Positions 44,054-60,781 of a DNA stretch of 64,000 nt are shown piece after piece. This DNA is from Acidobacteriota bacterium. Lineage in GTDB: Bacteria; Acidobacteriota; Vicinamibacteria; Vicinamibacterales; UBA2999. Location of the stretch: positions 1 to 64,000 of the forward strand of contig JACPTI010000051.1 of the NCBI GenBank assembly GCA_016192845.1. Direction: 5' to 3'. The translations under genes were made by a program, and so were the position numbers. The notes under the pieces are model-generated. The model had not been told where the DNA came from and searched no databases. It was given only the letters and a program-made list of their open reading frames with translations. Within the stretch, counting starts at the first letter, position 1. Each line of letters starts with the position of its first letter.

Positions 44054-44420
44054 ATGACCTATCCGGACGACCGGAAGTACACCAAAGACCACGAATGGAT
44101 CCGCGTGTCGGGCGACGTCGCGGAAGTCGGGATTACCGACTACGCGCAGCAGCAGCTCGGCGACGTCGTCTACGTGGAACTGCCGGACGTGGGCGCCCAG
44201 GTGTCCGCCGGCCGGCCGTTCGGCTCCATTGAATCGGTCAAGGCGGTCTCGGAGCTCTTTGCCCCGATGGGCGGCCAGGTGGTCGAGGTGAACGGCCATC
44301 TCAAGCAGCACCCGGAACTCGTCAACAGCGATCCGCACGCCACGTGGATGATCCGGATTCGCGTGTCCAACCCTGCCGAGGCGGCCGCCCTCCTCGACAG
44401 CGCGCAGTATCAAAAGCTCC

Positions 44421-44428
<8 letters not shown>
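44054..44428 (+). CDS. gcvH: Glycine cleavage system H protein
   Basis: 124 residues. Lipoyl carrier shuttling the aminomethyl group between P and T proteins. The lipoylated lysine is Lys63 in [18 protein letters not shown] and [12 protein letters not shown] are family hallmarks. ATG 44054. Its last eight bases overlap gcvP, so H and P are coupled. Confidence 0.96.
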
Positions 44429-47308
<2,880 letters not shown>

Positions 47309-47318
<10 letters not shown>

Positions 47319-47337
47319 AGCCTGGCTAAAGCCGGAC
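47309..47337. repeat. Duplicated TTCA-family hairpin supplying gcvP stop
   Basis: GTCCGGC-TAAA-GCCTGGC-TAAA-GCCGGAC; the outer arms pair perfectly. The first TAA is the gcvP stop. Confidence 0.85.
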
Positions 47338-47380
47338 GCGACGTACCTCAGGGATCGGTTTTCGTACGTGGCGTCCGCCT

Positions 47381-48282
<902 letters not shown>

Positions 48283-48352
48283 AAGCGTGAGGGTCGTACG
48301 CCGCGGTTGCGCTGACGGTACGACAGGCGATACGCTGGGCACAGTTGTGATG

Positions 48353-48380
48353 ACTGCCTACTGCCCACTGCCTACTGTCT
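48353..48380. repeat. 7-bp repeat, four units, inverse of the 48248 array
   Basis: actgcct, actgccc, actgcct, actgtct, ending eight bases before the nnr ATG. The two arrays form a 70-base-loop inverted repeat between divergent genes; no gene lies between. Confidence 0.88.
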
Positions 48381-48388
48381 GCTAGCTG

Positions 48389-49954
48389 ATGCGCATTCTC
48401 AACGCCGCGCAGATGCGCGAGGCCGATCGCTACACGATTGAAGAGATCGGCATCCCGTCGCTCGTGCTGATGGAAAACGCGGGGCGCCAGGTCGTCGCGG
48501 CGCTCGAATCGGCGTACGAGGCGCGGCTCGAAGGGCGCGTGGCCGTGCTCTGCGGCCGCGGCAACAACGGCGGGGACGGGTTCGTCGTGGCGCGGACGCT
48601 CATTCAGAGGGGCGTCGACGCCGCGGTCTTTCTGATCGGCTCGGTCGCCGAGGTGCGGGGCGACGCGCGCACCAACCTCGACATCCTCGGACGCCTCGGC
48701 GTCACCGTCGTGGAGATCGCCGACGAGCAGTCGTGGGAGCTCCACTTCTCCGAAATTTCGCAGTGCTCGCTGATCCTCGACGCGATCGTCGGCACCGGCC
48801 TGAAGTCGGCGCTCGGCGGGATGATGGAGACAGTCGTCGCCGATGTGAACGCGTCAGGAATTCCGATTGTATCGATCGATGTGCCGAGCGGGCTGTCGGC
48901 CGACACGCCGCATCTGATTGGCGACTGCATTGACGCGTCGATGACGGTCACGCTCGCTGCGCCCAAGCTCCCGCTGGTGCTCCCTCCCGGCGAGGCGCAC
49001 GCCGGCGACGTCGTGATTGCGGACATCGGCATCCCGTCGGACGTACTCGAGGGGCTCGAAGGGCCGCGCATCGAGCTGCTGACGCCGGAACAGCTCCGGC
49101 CGCTCGTCGAGCCGCGCGCCCCCGACTCGCACAAGGGCGACTACGGGCGCGTCACCGTGATCGCCGGCTCCCGGGGCAAGACGGGCGCGGCGCATCTTGC
49201 GGCCGTGGGAGCGCTGCGCTCCGGCGCCGGGCTCGTCACCGCCGCGACTCCGGCGTCGTGCCTGCCGATCGTCGCCTCCATGGCGCCCGAGTACATGACG
49301 GAGGCGCTCGCCGAAACGAAGGCCGGGACGGTGGCCGCGGGAGCCGTCGAGAGGATCCTGGAGCTGCATCACGACGTGATCGCGTGCGGTCCGGGGCTCG
49401 GCCGCAGCGCCGCGGTCGGGGAGTTCGTTCGCGCGCTGCTCGACCGCGTAACCGTCCCCCTGGTGCTCGACGCCGATGCGCTCACGGTGCTCGCGGACGA
49501 CCCCGCCGTGCTCGCCGGCCGCGAGGATCGCGACATCATCATCACACCGCACCCGGGTGAGATGGCGCGGCTCGTCGGATCGTCCGTGGAGGAGGTCCAG
49601 AGAAACCGCATCGAGGTGGCCGGCAACTTTGCGGCGAGCCACCGCGTCTACGTTGTCCTGAAGGGTCACCGCACCATCATCGCCACGCCGGAAGGGCACG
49701 TGTTCATCAACCCGACCGGCAATGCCGGTCTGGCGACCGGTGGGACGGGCGATGTGCTGACAGGGATGATCGCCGCCTGGCTCGCGCAACTGCTCGACGC
49801 CGAGGGCGCCTGCCGCCTGGCGGTGTTCCTGCACGGCGCCGCCGGAGACCTGGCCGAAGCCGCCGAGGGGCAGGTGTCGATGACCGCCACCGACGTCCTC
49901 GCGCGGCTGGGCGAGGCGCTCAACCGGCTCACGGGCGCCGAGAAGGACGCGTGA
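48389..49954 (+). CDS. nnr: Bifunctional NAD(P)H-hydrate epimerase / ADP-dependent dehydratase
   Basis: 521 residues. Repairs hydrated NAD(P)H. N-terminal YjeF domain (about 1-215) with GRGNNGGDGFVVAR and SIDVPSGL; C-terminal YjeF/YjjY-like kinase fold (about 225-515) with TGAAHLAAVGAL, GPGLGRS, ITPHPGEMARL, KGHRTIIA and NPTGNAGLATGGTGDVLTG. Both activities look intact. ATG 48389. Ends in a GTGA overlap with tsaE. Confidence 0.95.
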   Translation: MRILNAAQMREADRYTIEEIGIPSLVLMENAGRQVVAALESAYEARLEGRVAVLCGRGNNGGDGFVVARTLIQRGVDAAVFLIGSVAEVRGDARTNLDILGRLGVTVVEIADEQSWELHFSEISQCSLILDAIVGTGLKSALGGMMETVVADVNASGIPIVSIDVPSGLSADTPHLIGDCIDASMTVTLAAPKLPLVLPPGEAHAGDVVIADIGIPSDVLEGLEGPRIELLTPEQLRPLVEPRAPDSHKGDYGRVTVIAGSRGKTGAAHLAAVGALRSGAGLVTAATPASCLPIVASMAPEYMTEALAETKAGTVAAGAVERILELHHDVIACGPGLGRSAAVGEFVRALLDRVTVPLVLDADALTVLADDPAVLAGREDRDIIITPHPGEMARLVGSSVEEVQRNRIEVAGNFAASHRVYVVLKGHRTIIATPEGHVFINPTGNAGLATGGTGDVLTGMIAAWLAQLLDAEGACRLAVFLHGAAGDLAEAAEGQVSMTATDVLARLGEALNRLTGAEKDA

Positions 49955-50406
49955 CCCGGCTGACGCACTCAGAAGAGGAAACACAGGCCGTGGCCCGCGA
50001 GCTGGCCTCGACCCTGAAGGCCGGCGATGTGGTGCTGCTCTCGGGCACGCTCGGGGCGGGGAAGACCGCGTTCGTGCGCGGCCTGGCGGCGGGGCTCGGC
50101 ATCGATCCGGAGGAGGTGTTCAGCCCCACCTTCACCCTCGTCCACGAGTATCGCGGCGGCCGGCTGACCCTCTACCACGCCGATCTCTACCGGCTGGACA
50201 AGGCGGCGACCGACGACCTCGGGCTGGAGGAGATGGGGGTGACCGACGGGGTGCTTGCGATCGAGTGGCCCGACCGGCTCACGCACGAGCTGCCCGGGGT
50301 GATTCTGGTGCAGATCGACATCACCGGGGACACGACCCGGCGGATCACGATAGGCCCCAGGCCCCAGGCCTCAGGCTCCAGGCCCGGTTCAGGGCCTCAG
50401 GCCTGA
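49951..50406 (+). CDS. tsaE: tRNA threonylcarbamoyladenosine biosynthesis ATPase TsaE
   Basis: 151 residues. P-loop protein of the TsaBDE complex making t6A37. LSGTLGAGKTAFVRGLA (about 31-47), SPTFTLVHEY and HADLYRL are diagnostic, and IEWPDR is the usual WPE-like motif. GTG start overlaps nnr. The last 15 residues (from GPRPQASG) and the stop derive from a 7-bp repeat, extending the normal C-terminus. Confidence 0.93.
   Translation: MTRLTHSEEETQAVARELASTLKAGDVVLLSGTLGAGKTAFVRGLAAGLGIDPEEVFSPTFTLVHEYRGGRLTLYHADLYRLDKAATDDLGLEEMGVTDGVLAIEWPDRLTHELPGVILVQIDITGDTTRRITIGPRPQASGSRPGSGPQA
50352..50405. repeat. 7-bp repeat at tsaE 3' end, about seven units
   Basis: aggcccc twice, aggcctc, aggctcc, aggcccg, then out-of-phase gggcctc and aggcctg. 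Faces the array at 50627 in inverse orientation. Confidence 0.8.
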
Positions 50407-50626
50407 TTCCTCTTGCGGCGGATCGATGCCGCGAATTCGCGCGGCGAGCCATCTGTGTACGAGAGGTGCGTACTCGCGCACGAACCGCCGGAGCCGAGGC
50501 ATCTCTGCTGAACCGGCGAGGAAAGGGCAGACGCGTGGAGAGGTATCTGAGGAATGCCCCGGAAACGGGTTCTTGAGCGGGCGGGAGCTGCTCCCGGGCC
50601 CCGAGCCTGATTCCTCGGACAGCCCT
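50407..50626. other. Intergenic region between two inverted heptamer arrays
   Basis: No gene recognised. GCCTGATTCCTC occurs at both ends (50401-50412 and 50605-50616) as a direct repeat about 204 bases apart. A hairpin CGGGAGC-TG-CTCCCG near 50582-50596 could terminate the convergent tsaE and guaB transcripts but has no T-run. Confidence 0.5.
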
Positions 50627-50661
50627 GAGGCCTGAAGCCTGAGGCCTGAAGCCTGAGGCCT
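50627..50661. repeat. 7-bp repeat downstream of guaB, five units
   Basis: gaggcct and gaagcct alternating; ends seven bases from the guaB stop. Confidence 0.88.
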
Positions 50662-50667
50662 CGGTGG

Positions 50668-55163
<4,496 letters not shown>

Positions 55164-55232
55164 GGACAGGTATTCTTTCGATTGTAGCCGCCGGGCTACA
55201 GATCGGCAAGGAAACCGCCGATTTCAGGGGCC

Positions 55233-56162
55233 TCAGCGGCGGGTCGGCTGCTGCGTCAGCAGCTGGAGCGGATTGATCAGCCGTCCGTTGGCCACGACCT
55301 CATAGTGCAGGTGGTAGCCGGTGGTGCGGCCGGTGGCGCCGATCTGGGCGATCGTGTCGCCGCGCTGCACCTTCATCCCCGGCCGGACCAGAAAGCGCTG
55401 CAGGTGGCCGTAGCGCGTCTCCAGGCCGAAGCCGTGATCGATCACGATGAGGTTGCCGTAGGCGCCCTGGTAACCGACATGGCGCACCGTGCCGGCCGCC
55501 GTGGCGTACACCGGCTGTCCGCGCTCGCCGGTGATGTCCAGCCCGGAGTGGTAATCCGGGCCGCCGGTGATCGGATCGCGGCGCGGTCCCATGCCCGACG
55601 AGAGCCAGCCGTAGGCGGGCCACATCGACGGCGTGGCGTTGGCGAGGGCGTTGCGCCGCTCGACGTTGCGCGCGACGACGTTCAGACGATCTTCGAGGCT
55701 CCCGAGCAGCGTGCGCAGCAGGCCGAACGTGTCCTCCGGAGTCGTGAGCGCCGACAGCGTGCGCGCGTAGGAGAGATCTTCACGCGATCCGCCGGCCGTC
55801 GTGCCGCCCATCGCGCGCGACCGGACGATTGCCGGCAACCGGTTCATTGCGCGCGCGAGGTTCGGGTCGAGCGCGGAGCGCGCGCTCAGATCGCTGATTG
55901 CCGCCTGCAGCGACTCGATCTGCCCGGCGAGCGCCTCGGTGGCCTCCCGGTAGTTGGAATTCTCGATGAGGAATTCCTGGTGGCTGGCGCGCAGCTCGGC
56001 GACGTCGTTCCACCCCTTCCACGCCGCACCCAGTCCAATCAGGACCGGGGTCGCAAGTACGATGCTGAGAGCGATGGCGGCCGGACGGAGAGAGACCGTT
56101 GCGCGGCGCACGACGCCGGTGCTGCGATCGGCTACAAGGATAGTGAAACGCCGGGAAGGCAT
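55233..56162 (-). CDS. M23-family murein endopeptidase-like protein
   Basis: 309 residues. One N-terminal membrane helix (about 28-48), a coiled coil (about 55-110), then a LytM/M23 domain: YHSGLDI (HxxxD zinc ligands, about 206-212) and HLHYEV (about 285-290). All four zinc-site residues are seen, so it may cut peptidoglycan cross-links rather than only activate an amidase. ATG 56162 has a TATTAG box six bases upstream, another leaderless candidate. Confidence 0.88.
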   Translation of the reverse strand: MPSRRFTILVADRSTGVVRRATVSLRPAAIALSIVLATPVLIGLGAAWKGWNDVAELRASHQEFLIENSNYREATEALAGQIESLQAAISDLSARSALDPNLARAMNRLPAIVRSRAMGGTTAGGSREDLSYARTLSALTTPEDTFGLLRTLLGSLEDRLNVVARNVERRNALANATPSMWPAYGWLSSGMGPRRDPITGGPDYHSGLDITGERGQPVYATAAGTVRHVGYQGAYGNLIVIDHGFGLETRYGHLQRFLVRPGMKVQRGDTIAQIGATGRTTGYHLHYEVVANGRLINPLQLLTQQPTRR

Positions 56163-56168
56163 CGATCT

Positions 56169-56174
56169 CTAATA
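56169..56174 (-). promoter_or_regulatory. -10 box, leaderless spacing to M23 gene
   Basis: TATTAG on the minus strand with six bases to the ATG at 56162. Confidence 0.5.
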
Positions 56175-56263
56175 TCGGCTGCAGTTGCGAAGATTTACAC
56201 GTCCGAGGGGGGACGCAGTGGTTGAGGCTACCACAGGCGACGCCGACTCTCCAAAGGAATCGC

Positions 56264-57157
56264 ATGGCTAAAGGGCGAAGAAAGACCAAAGCCGTGCTGC
56301 AGGTCATTGGGGCCTCCGTGCTCTTTTCAACGGGCGGCGCGGCCATCAAGACCGAGGCGTTTTCGCCGATGCAGGTCGCCTCGATCCGCTCGGGCATCGC
56401 CGCCGTCATGCTGCTCGTCTGGTTCCGCGGCGGCGGGCGCTGGTCGCGGCCTGTGTGGACGACGGGCGCCGCGTACGCGGCCACGCTGGTCCTGTTCGTG
56501 ACCGCCACGAAGCTGACAACGGCCGCCAATGCAATCTTCCTGCAGTCGACGGCGCCGCTGTACATCGCGGTGCTCGGCCCGCTGCTGCTCGGCGAGCGGT
56601 TCCGGGCGCGCGACGTGGGGTTGCTCGCCGCCGTGGCGGTCGGCCTCGGGCTGTGTCTGTCGGGCGGGGCCGTCTCGACGGTGACCGCTCCGGATCCGTC
56701 GACCGGGAACGTCGTTGCGGCGCTGTGCGGTGCCACGTGGGCCCTGACGCTCCTCGGACTGCGCTGGGGGGAGCGCCGGCATGCCGGCACAGCTTCCGCA
56801 ACAGTCATCGGCGGAAATCTGCTTGCGTTTCTGATCGGTCTGCCGATGCTGTGGCCGCTGCCGGCGGCTTCAGCCGTCGAGTGGGCCACACTCGGCTACC
56901 TCGGCGTGTTCCAGATTGGCGTCGCGTACGTCCTGCTGACCGCCGCCGTGGCGCATCTGCCCGCGCTGCACGTCTCGCTCCTGCTGCTGCTCGAGCCGGT
57001 GCTCAATCCGGTATGGGCGTGGCTGGTGCGCGGGGAAGACCCCGGCGGTCGCGCGCTGGTGGGTGGCGCGATCATCCTCGCCGCCAGCGCAGCGCAGGGG
57101 GTGTACGACTCGCGCACGCCGGAGGCGGCCACGAAAGACGCGAAAACGCCGGCATAG
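56264..57157 (+). CDS. EamA/DMT-family exporter
   Basis: 297 residues, ten helices in two repeated EamA halves (VIGASVLFSTGGAAIK..., NVVAALCGATWALTLLGL...). Family members export amino acids or other small metabolites; substrate unknown. ATG 56264 with AAAGGAA upstream is preferred to a start at 56222. The tail EAATKDAKTPA is encoded by a 9-bp CCACGAAAG-type repeat. Confidence 0.85.
   Translation: MAKGRRKTKAVLQVIGASVLFSTGGAAIKTEAFSPMQVASIRSGIAAVMLLVWFRGGGRWSRPVWTTGAAYAATLVLFVTATKLTTAANAIFLQSTAPLYIAVLGPLLLGERFRARDVGLLAAVAVGLGLCLSGGAVSTVTAPDPSTGNVVAALCGATWALTLLGLRWGERRHAGTASATVIGGNLLAFLIGLPMLWPLPAASAVEWATLGYLGVFQIGVAYVLLTAAVAHLPALHVSLLLLLEPVLNPVWAWLVRGEDPGGRALVGGAIILAASAAQGVYDSRTPEAATKDAKTPA
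57124..57150. repeat. 9-bp CCACGAAGG-type repeat at EamA gene 3' end
   Basis: ccacgaaag, acgcgaaaa, cgccgg: two to three imperfect units within the last codons. Confidence 0.5.
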
Positions 57158-57236
57158 ATCATCCTGTGGTAAGTTACGCGCACACCGGCGGCCGCGATGG
57201 CGATCGCCGAGGCCGCTGAAGCTGAAGGACGGATCT

Positions 57237-57866
57237 ATGCGCCTCACTCCACTGATAGCGGCTCAGTGCGCGCTGCTCCTTGCGCTGCCGGCGGCGGCGC
57301 AGGAGTGGACCGAGTACGAGAATCACCTCGATGGTTTCACGGTTCCTGCACCGGGGGAACCAAAGATCGAGACGATCACGTGGGACTCCGAGTACGGCGC
57401 CAGGTTTCCCGGCCGCGTCTACACGTGGACCGAGGGACGGACGCACTACTCCGTGACCGTGATTGACTATTCGGATGCCGAGCGGATCCACTCGGAGGTG
57501 AACCACGTCGCCTATCGTGGAGGTCCCGGGTACTGGACGATAGACATCATGGCCTCGATCGACTACGCGGCCACGAGGTATCGCCAGAAGCCGGGCGTCA
57601 CGGTAACGTACGACGCCTGGAATTACATCGAACGGGTGACGGGCCATCAGTTGCAGCTGACGAATCCCGACGGAACGCGGTCGTACGTCGGCATCTATCT
57701 GCACGAGAATCGGCTCTACATCCTCGACGCAACCGCGCCGGCGAACGAGCCACCGCCCATTATCTTCCAGCAGTCGTTCGGGTTCCTCGACGCGGAAGGG
57801 AAGCCGGTCCAGTACCGCAGCTTCTACTTCAACCGTCTTCCTCCCGCGCGGCTCGGCCGACAGTAG
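57237..57866 (+). CDS. Exported protein of unknown function
   Basis: 209 residues. Signal peptide MRLTPLIAAQCALLLALPAA ends at AQEW. The mature protein starts EWTEYENHLDGFTVPAPGEP, a pattern of secreted or lipoprotein-like domains of unknown role, and is rich in Y, W and T with no cysteine. AAGGA seven bases before the ATG fixes the start. No recognised catalytic motif. Monocistronic. Confidence 0.65.
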   Translation: MRLTPLIAAQCALLLALPAAAQEWTEYENHLDGFTVPAPGEPKIETITWDSEYGARFPGRVYTWTEGRTHYSVTVIDYSDAERIHSEVNHVAYRGGPGYWTIDIMASIDYAATRYRQKPGVTVTYDAWNYIERVTGHQLQLTNPDGTRSYVGIYLHENRLYILDATAPANEPPPIIFQQSFGFLDAEGKPVQYRSFYFNRLPPARLGRQ

Positions 57867-57900
57867 CGGCCACGGAGGGCACGAAGGTCACAAAGGCTCT
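57866..57900. repeat. 9-bp CCACGAAGG-type repeat
   Basis: ggccacgga, gggcacgaa, ggtcacaaa, ggct: begins at the stop codon of the exported-protein gene. The rest of the gap to 57983 holds nothing recognised. Confidence 0.65.
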
Positions 57901-57983
57901 ATACACGCCGCGTGGGTCCGGGGAATTTCATGCGCGCGGCGATGTCGGCGGATTATGTCTGACTGGAAAGCGCCCTTCGAGCC

Positions 57984-58334
57984 TCAGCCAACGAAGCCCT
58001 TCACCGGGACCAAGCGCTTTGCGACCGGATCGACCGCAAGCAACAGGCTCTCGAGCGCAACGGCGCCGAGGAGTGGCGGGCCTTCAGGGGCAATGAGGCA
58101 TGGCGTCGTGACGTCGACGCCATCGAGTGACAGGCGTACTTCTGCAAGCGGCCAGGTCTCCTCGCGTCCACCCGCAAGGTTCAGCGGGCAGGTGCGCGTC
58201 GGCTGCAATCCCAATCGCTCCGCCAGCACGTGAGGAACGACCACAAACGTCGCTGCGGTGTCGACGAGGAGCTCAAGTCGTTCAGTTCGGCCTGTAGGGC
58301 CGGTCAATCGCGCCGGGACGTGAAACAAGCCCAT
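57984..58334 (-). CDS. Retropepsin-like aspartic protease domain protein
   Basis: 116 residues, single domain. LLVDTAATFVVVPHVLAERLG carries the D-T-(A/G) active-site triplet of clan AA proteases (DTA here), and GPPLLGAVALESLLL matches the second hydrophobic-G block (LLG). Such small cytoplasmic proteins would dimerise like retropepsin; substrates are unknown. AGGAG seven bases before the ATG. Followed downstream by nothing, upstream by a hairpin region. Confidence 0.75.
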   Translation of the reverse strand: MGLFHVPARLTGPTGRTERLELLVDTAATFVVVPHVLAERLGLQPTRTCPLNLAGGREETWPLAEVRLSLDGVDVTTPCLIAPEGPPLLGAVALESLLLAVDPVAKRLVPVKGFVG

Positions 58335-58394
58335 CGCTCGACTCCTCGTGTCAGTGTACTACTGCGAAATCTATCCGGCAGACGTGCACCCCGA

Positions 58395-58546
58395 AGAGCA
58401 CGAAGACGGCACAGCCACGAAGCACACACGAAGGACACCAAGCAAGCCGTTCACGCGCCTGCCCGCAGGCGCGCGCGTGAGGGGCCCGTGCGTGACAACA
58501 CACTGGATCCCACACACATGTCGGCTTGTTGTCACGCCCGGGCCCG
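58395..58546. repeat. 9-bp repeat plus two inverted repeats
   Basis: gaagagcacgaagacggcacagccacgaagcac at 58398 on is CCACGAAGG-like. CGCGCCTG/CAGGCGCG form a stem near 58454-58475, and CGTGACAACA (58491-58500) pairs perfectly with TGTTGTCACG (58527-58536). The 222-base gap holds no gene. Confidence 0.65.
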
Positions 58547-58556
58547 GCGAACGGCG

Positions 58557-58949
58557 TCACAACACGATTCTCTTCACCCCTTCTTTCGTCGTGCGGCAAT
58601 TGAAGTTGAGCAGCAGCCCCAGGCTGCGGCCGGTCGTCCGCAGGTACGAAATGACCTTTGCCTCCTGGGCTATGTCAATTCGCGACGTGGCCTTCAGTTC
58701 GATGAGTACGCATCGCTCGACAATCAGATCGATCCGCTGTCCAGGAATCGCGACGCCGCGATACCACACCGCCACAGCTCGCTCTCGTTCAAATTGCATC
58801 CCTCGCGCATGCCGCTCGAGACACACCGCTTCCTTGTAGATCTTTTCGAGAAAGCCCGGACCCAGCGCCCGATGAACTTCGATCGCTCCTCCACTCACCT
58901 GGCTCGATACCAGTTCGGTCTCCGCAGGAATGGGCGCGAACGTCGTCAT
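58557..58949 (-). CDS. GxxExxY-family protein
   Basis: 130 residues. Named motif seen in GPGFLEKIYKEAVCLE (GFLEKIY); the fold is PD-(D/E)XK-like, with IDLIVERCVLIELKAT giving D, E and K of a nuclease-type site. Members are widespread, function unproven. ATG at 58949 is preferred, as upstream codons are 9-bp repeat sequence. The N-terminus SSQVSGGAIEVHRALGPG is typical. Confidence 0.82.
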   Translation of the reverse strand: MTTFAPIPAETELVSSQVSGGAIEVHRALGPGFLEKIYKEAVCLERHARGMQFERERAVAVWYRGVAIPGQRIDLIVERCVLIELKATSRIDIAQEAKVISYLRTTGRSLGLLLNFNCRTTKEGVKRIVL

Positions 58950-58961
58950 GACAGAGAACCT

Positions 58962-59045
58962 CGCCTTCGTGCTCCTTCGTGCTCGTGCTTGGTGCCCTTC
59001 GTGTCCTTCGTGGCTTAACCGAGGCTTAACCGTCTTCGTGTTCTT
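58962..59045. repeat. 9-bp CCTTCGTGG repeat (inverse of CCACGAAGG)
   Basis: ccttcgtgc, tccttcgtg, cccttcgtg, tccttcgtgg, then aaccgaggcttaaccgtcttcgtg. Lies between the GxxExxY gene and yifB. Confidence 0.75.
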
Positions 59046-59064
59046 GAGGATTGCCTGGCATAGC

Positions 59065-60597
59065 TCACTCCACCAGTCGATACTGCAGCGCCTCCGCCAC
59101 GTGCTCGGCGCGCACGGCGTCCGACCCCGCAAGATCGGCGATCGTGCGCGCCACCTTCAGCACGCGGTCGTACCCGCGCGCGCTGAGGCCGAAGCGCTCG
59201 ATCGCCCGCCGCAGCAGCGTCTGGCCCGCCGCGTCGGGGGTGCAGTGCTTCGCCATCGCAGCGCCGCGGAGCCCGGCGTTGGTCCGAGTGCCGCGGCCGC
59301 TGTACCGCACCTGCTGCACCGAACGCGCGGTGCAGACGCGCTCCCGGACGACCGCGGTCGATTCGCCCGGCTCCGCGTCGGCGATGGCCTGTACCGAGAC
59401 AGCCGGCACGTTGACGATGAGGTCGATGCGATCGCGGAGCGGCCCCGAGAGCCGGCCGCGGTACTTCGCAATCTGCGACGGGGTGCACCGGCACTCGCGC
59501 CGCTCGTCACCCAGGAAGCCGCACGGACATGGATTCATCGCCGCGACGAGCACGAAACGGGCAGGGAAGACGGCCGTCCGCGCAGCGCGCGCAATGGTCA
59601 CGCGCCCCTCCTCGAGCGGCTGTCGCAGCACTTCCAGCACGCGCCGGTCGAACTCAGGCATCTCGTCGAGGAAGAGGACGCCGTTGTGCGCGAGCGAGAT
59701 CTCGCCCGGGCGCGGGACCGCGCCGCCCCCGACGAGCGCCACGTTCGAGATCGTGTGGTGGGGCGCGCGGAACGGACGCGCGAAGAGCAGGCCGGTTCCC
59801 GGCGCGAGCGCGCCGGCGACGGAATGAATCGCCGTACATTCCAGCGCCTCGTCGAAGGTGAGCGGCGGCAGAATGCCGCCGAGGCGCCGCGCCAGCATCG
59901 TCTTGCCGGCCCCCGGCGGCCCGCTGAGCAGCAGGTTGTGGCCGCCGGCGGCCGCCACTTCCAGCGCGCGGCGCGGGAACAGCTGGCCGCGCACTTCAGA
60001 CAGGTCGCCGTCGCAGGAGGCATCTGAAGGACCGGCGGGTCCGCTACGCGGAACCCGCCCCACGTACGAGATGCGTTCGGCCTGCTCCGGGTTGTTGAGC
60101 GCATTCAACGCCTCGGGCAGCGACCGCGCAACGCACACCTCCAGACCCTCGATCACCGCGGCCTCCGCGGCGTTCTGCGGCGGAAGCAGCAGGCGGCGGA
60201 CGCCAAGCCGGCGCGCGGCAATGGCAATCGGCAGCACACCCCGAATGCCATTGATCGCGCCGTCGAGCGACAGCTCGCCGAGCACGACGGTGTCGTCGAT
60301 GGCGCGCCGCGTCAACTGGCCGGATGTCGCGAGCAAGCCGAGGGCGATCGGCAAATCGAATGACGACCCCGCCTTCCGCACGTCCGCCGGCGCGAGGTTG
60401 ACGGTGATGCGATGGGGTGGAAAGGCGAAGCCGGAATTCCTGATCGCCGCGCGCACGCGGTCGCGGCTCTCCCGCACGGTCGTGTCGGGGAGCCCCACCA
60501 TCGTGAAATGCGGCAGGCCGAACGAGACGTCCACCTCGATCTGGACGGGGTATGCCTCGATTCCGAACACCGCCGCGCTGCGCAGGCTCGCCAGCAT
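59065..60597 (-). CDS. YifB/ComM-family AAA+ Mg-chelatase-like protein
   Basis: 510 residues. N-terminal Lon-protease-like fold (EVDVSFGLPHFTMVGLPDT), Mg-chelatase AAA+ domain with GPPGAGKTMLARRL (about 220-233), LFLDEMPEFDRRVLEVLRQP and MNPCPCGFLGD...C, a cysteine cluster typical of ComM. ComM is a branch-migration helicase aiding natural transformation, which fits the ComEA-like and prepilin genes in this window. ATG 60597 with CGGAG just upstream. Confidence 0.92.
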   Translation of the reverse strand: MLASLRSAAVFGIEAYPVQIEVDVSFGLPHFTMVGLPDTTVRESRDRVRAAIRNSGFAFPPHRITVNLAPADVRKAGSSFDLPIALGLLATSGQLTRRAIDDTVVLGELSLDGAINGIRGVLPIAIAARRLGVRRLLLPPQNAAEAAVIEGLEVCVARSLPEALNALNNPEQAERISYVGRVPRSGPAGPSDASCDGDLSEVRGQLFPRRALEVAAAGGHNLLLSGPPGAGKTMLARRLGGILPPLTFDEALECTAIHSVAGALAPGTGLLFARPFRAPHHTISNVALVGGGAVPRPGEISLAHNGVLFLDEMPEFDRRVLEVLRQPLEEGRVTIARAARTAVFPARFVLVAAMNPCPCGFLGDERRECRCTPSQIAKYRGRLSGPLRDRIDLIVNVPAVSVQAIADAEPGESTAVVRERVCTARSVQQVRYSGRGTRTNAGLRGAAMAKHCTPDAAGQTLLRRAIERFGLSARGYDRVLKVARTIADLAGSDAVRAEHVAEALQYRLVE

Positions 60598-60781
60598 GAC
60601 TCCGGCCCATGCAAGGAGCCGCGCCAGCGGCGGCGGAGGGCCGCAGCCGCGAAAATCCGGGCATTTCTGCGTCTGCGGTGATCGAGGTACGCAGAAATTG
60701 CCACCGCCGGGGCGCCGCACGTGGTCCAGAACTGCAACCGGGGTGGTATCCTTCGGCATCCCCCTCAAGAATCGGATTGCC
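60598..60781. other. Divergent intergenic region with a 10-bp inverted repeat
   Basis: ATTTCTGCGT (60663-60672) and ACGCAGAAAT (60689-60698) are perfect arms 16 bases apart, between the divergent yifB and coiled-coil genes; an operator or attenuator is possible. Nothing else recognised. Confidence 0.55.

Noticed and set aside
58348..58839. A plus-strand frame of 163 codons opposite the GxxExxY gene
   Set aside because: It is a low-complexity shadow made of repeats and the antisense of a recognisable family; no ribosome site.
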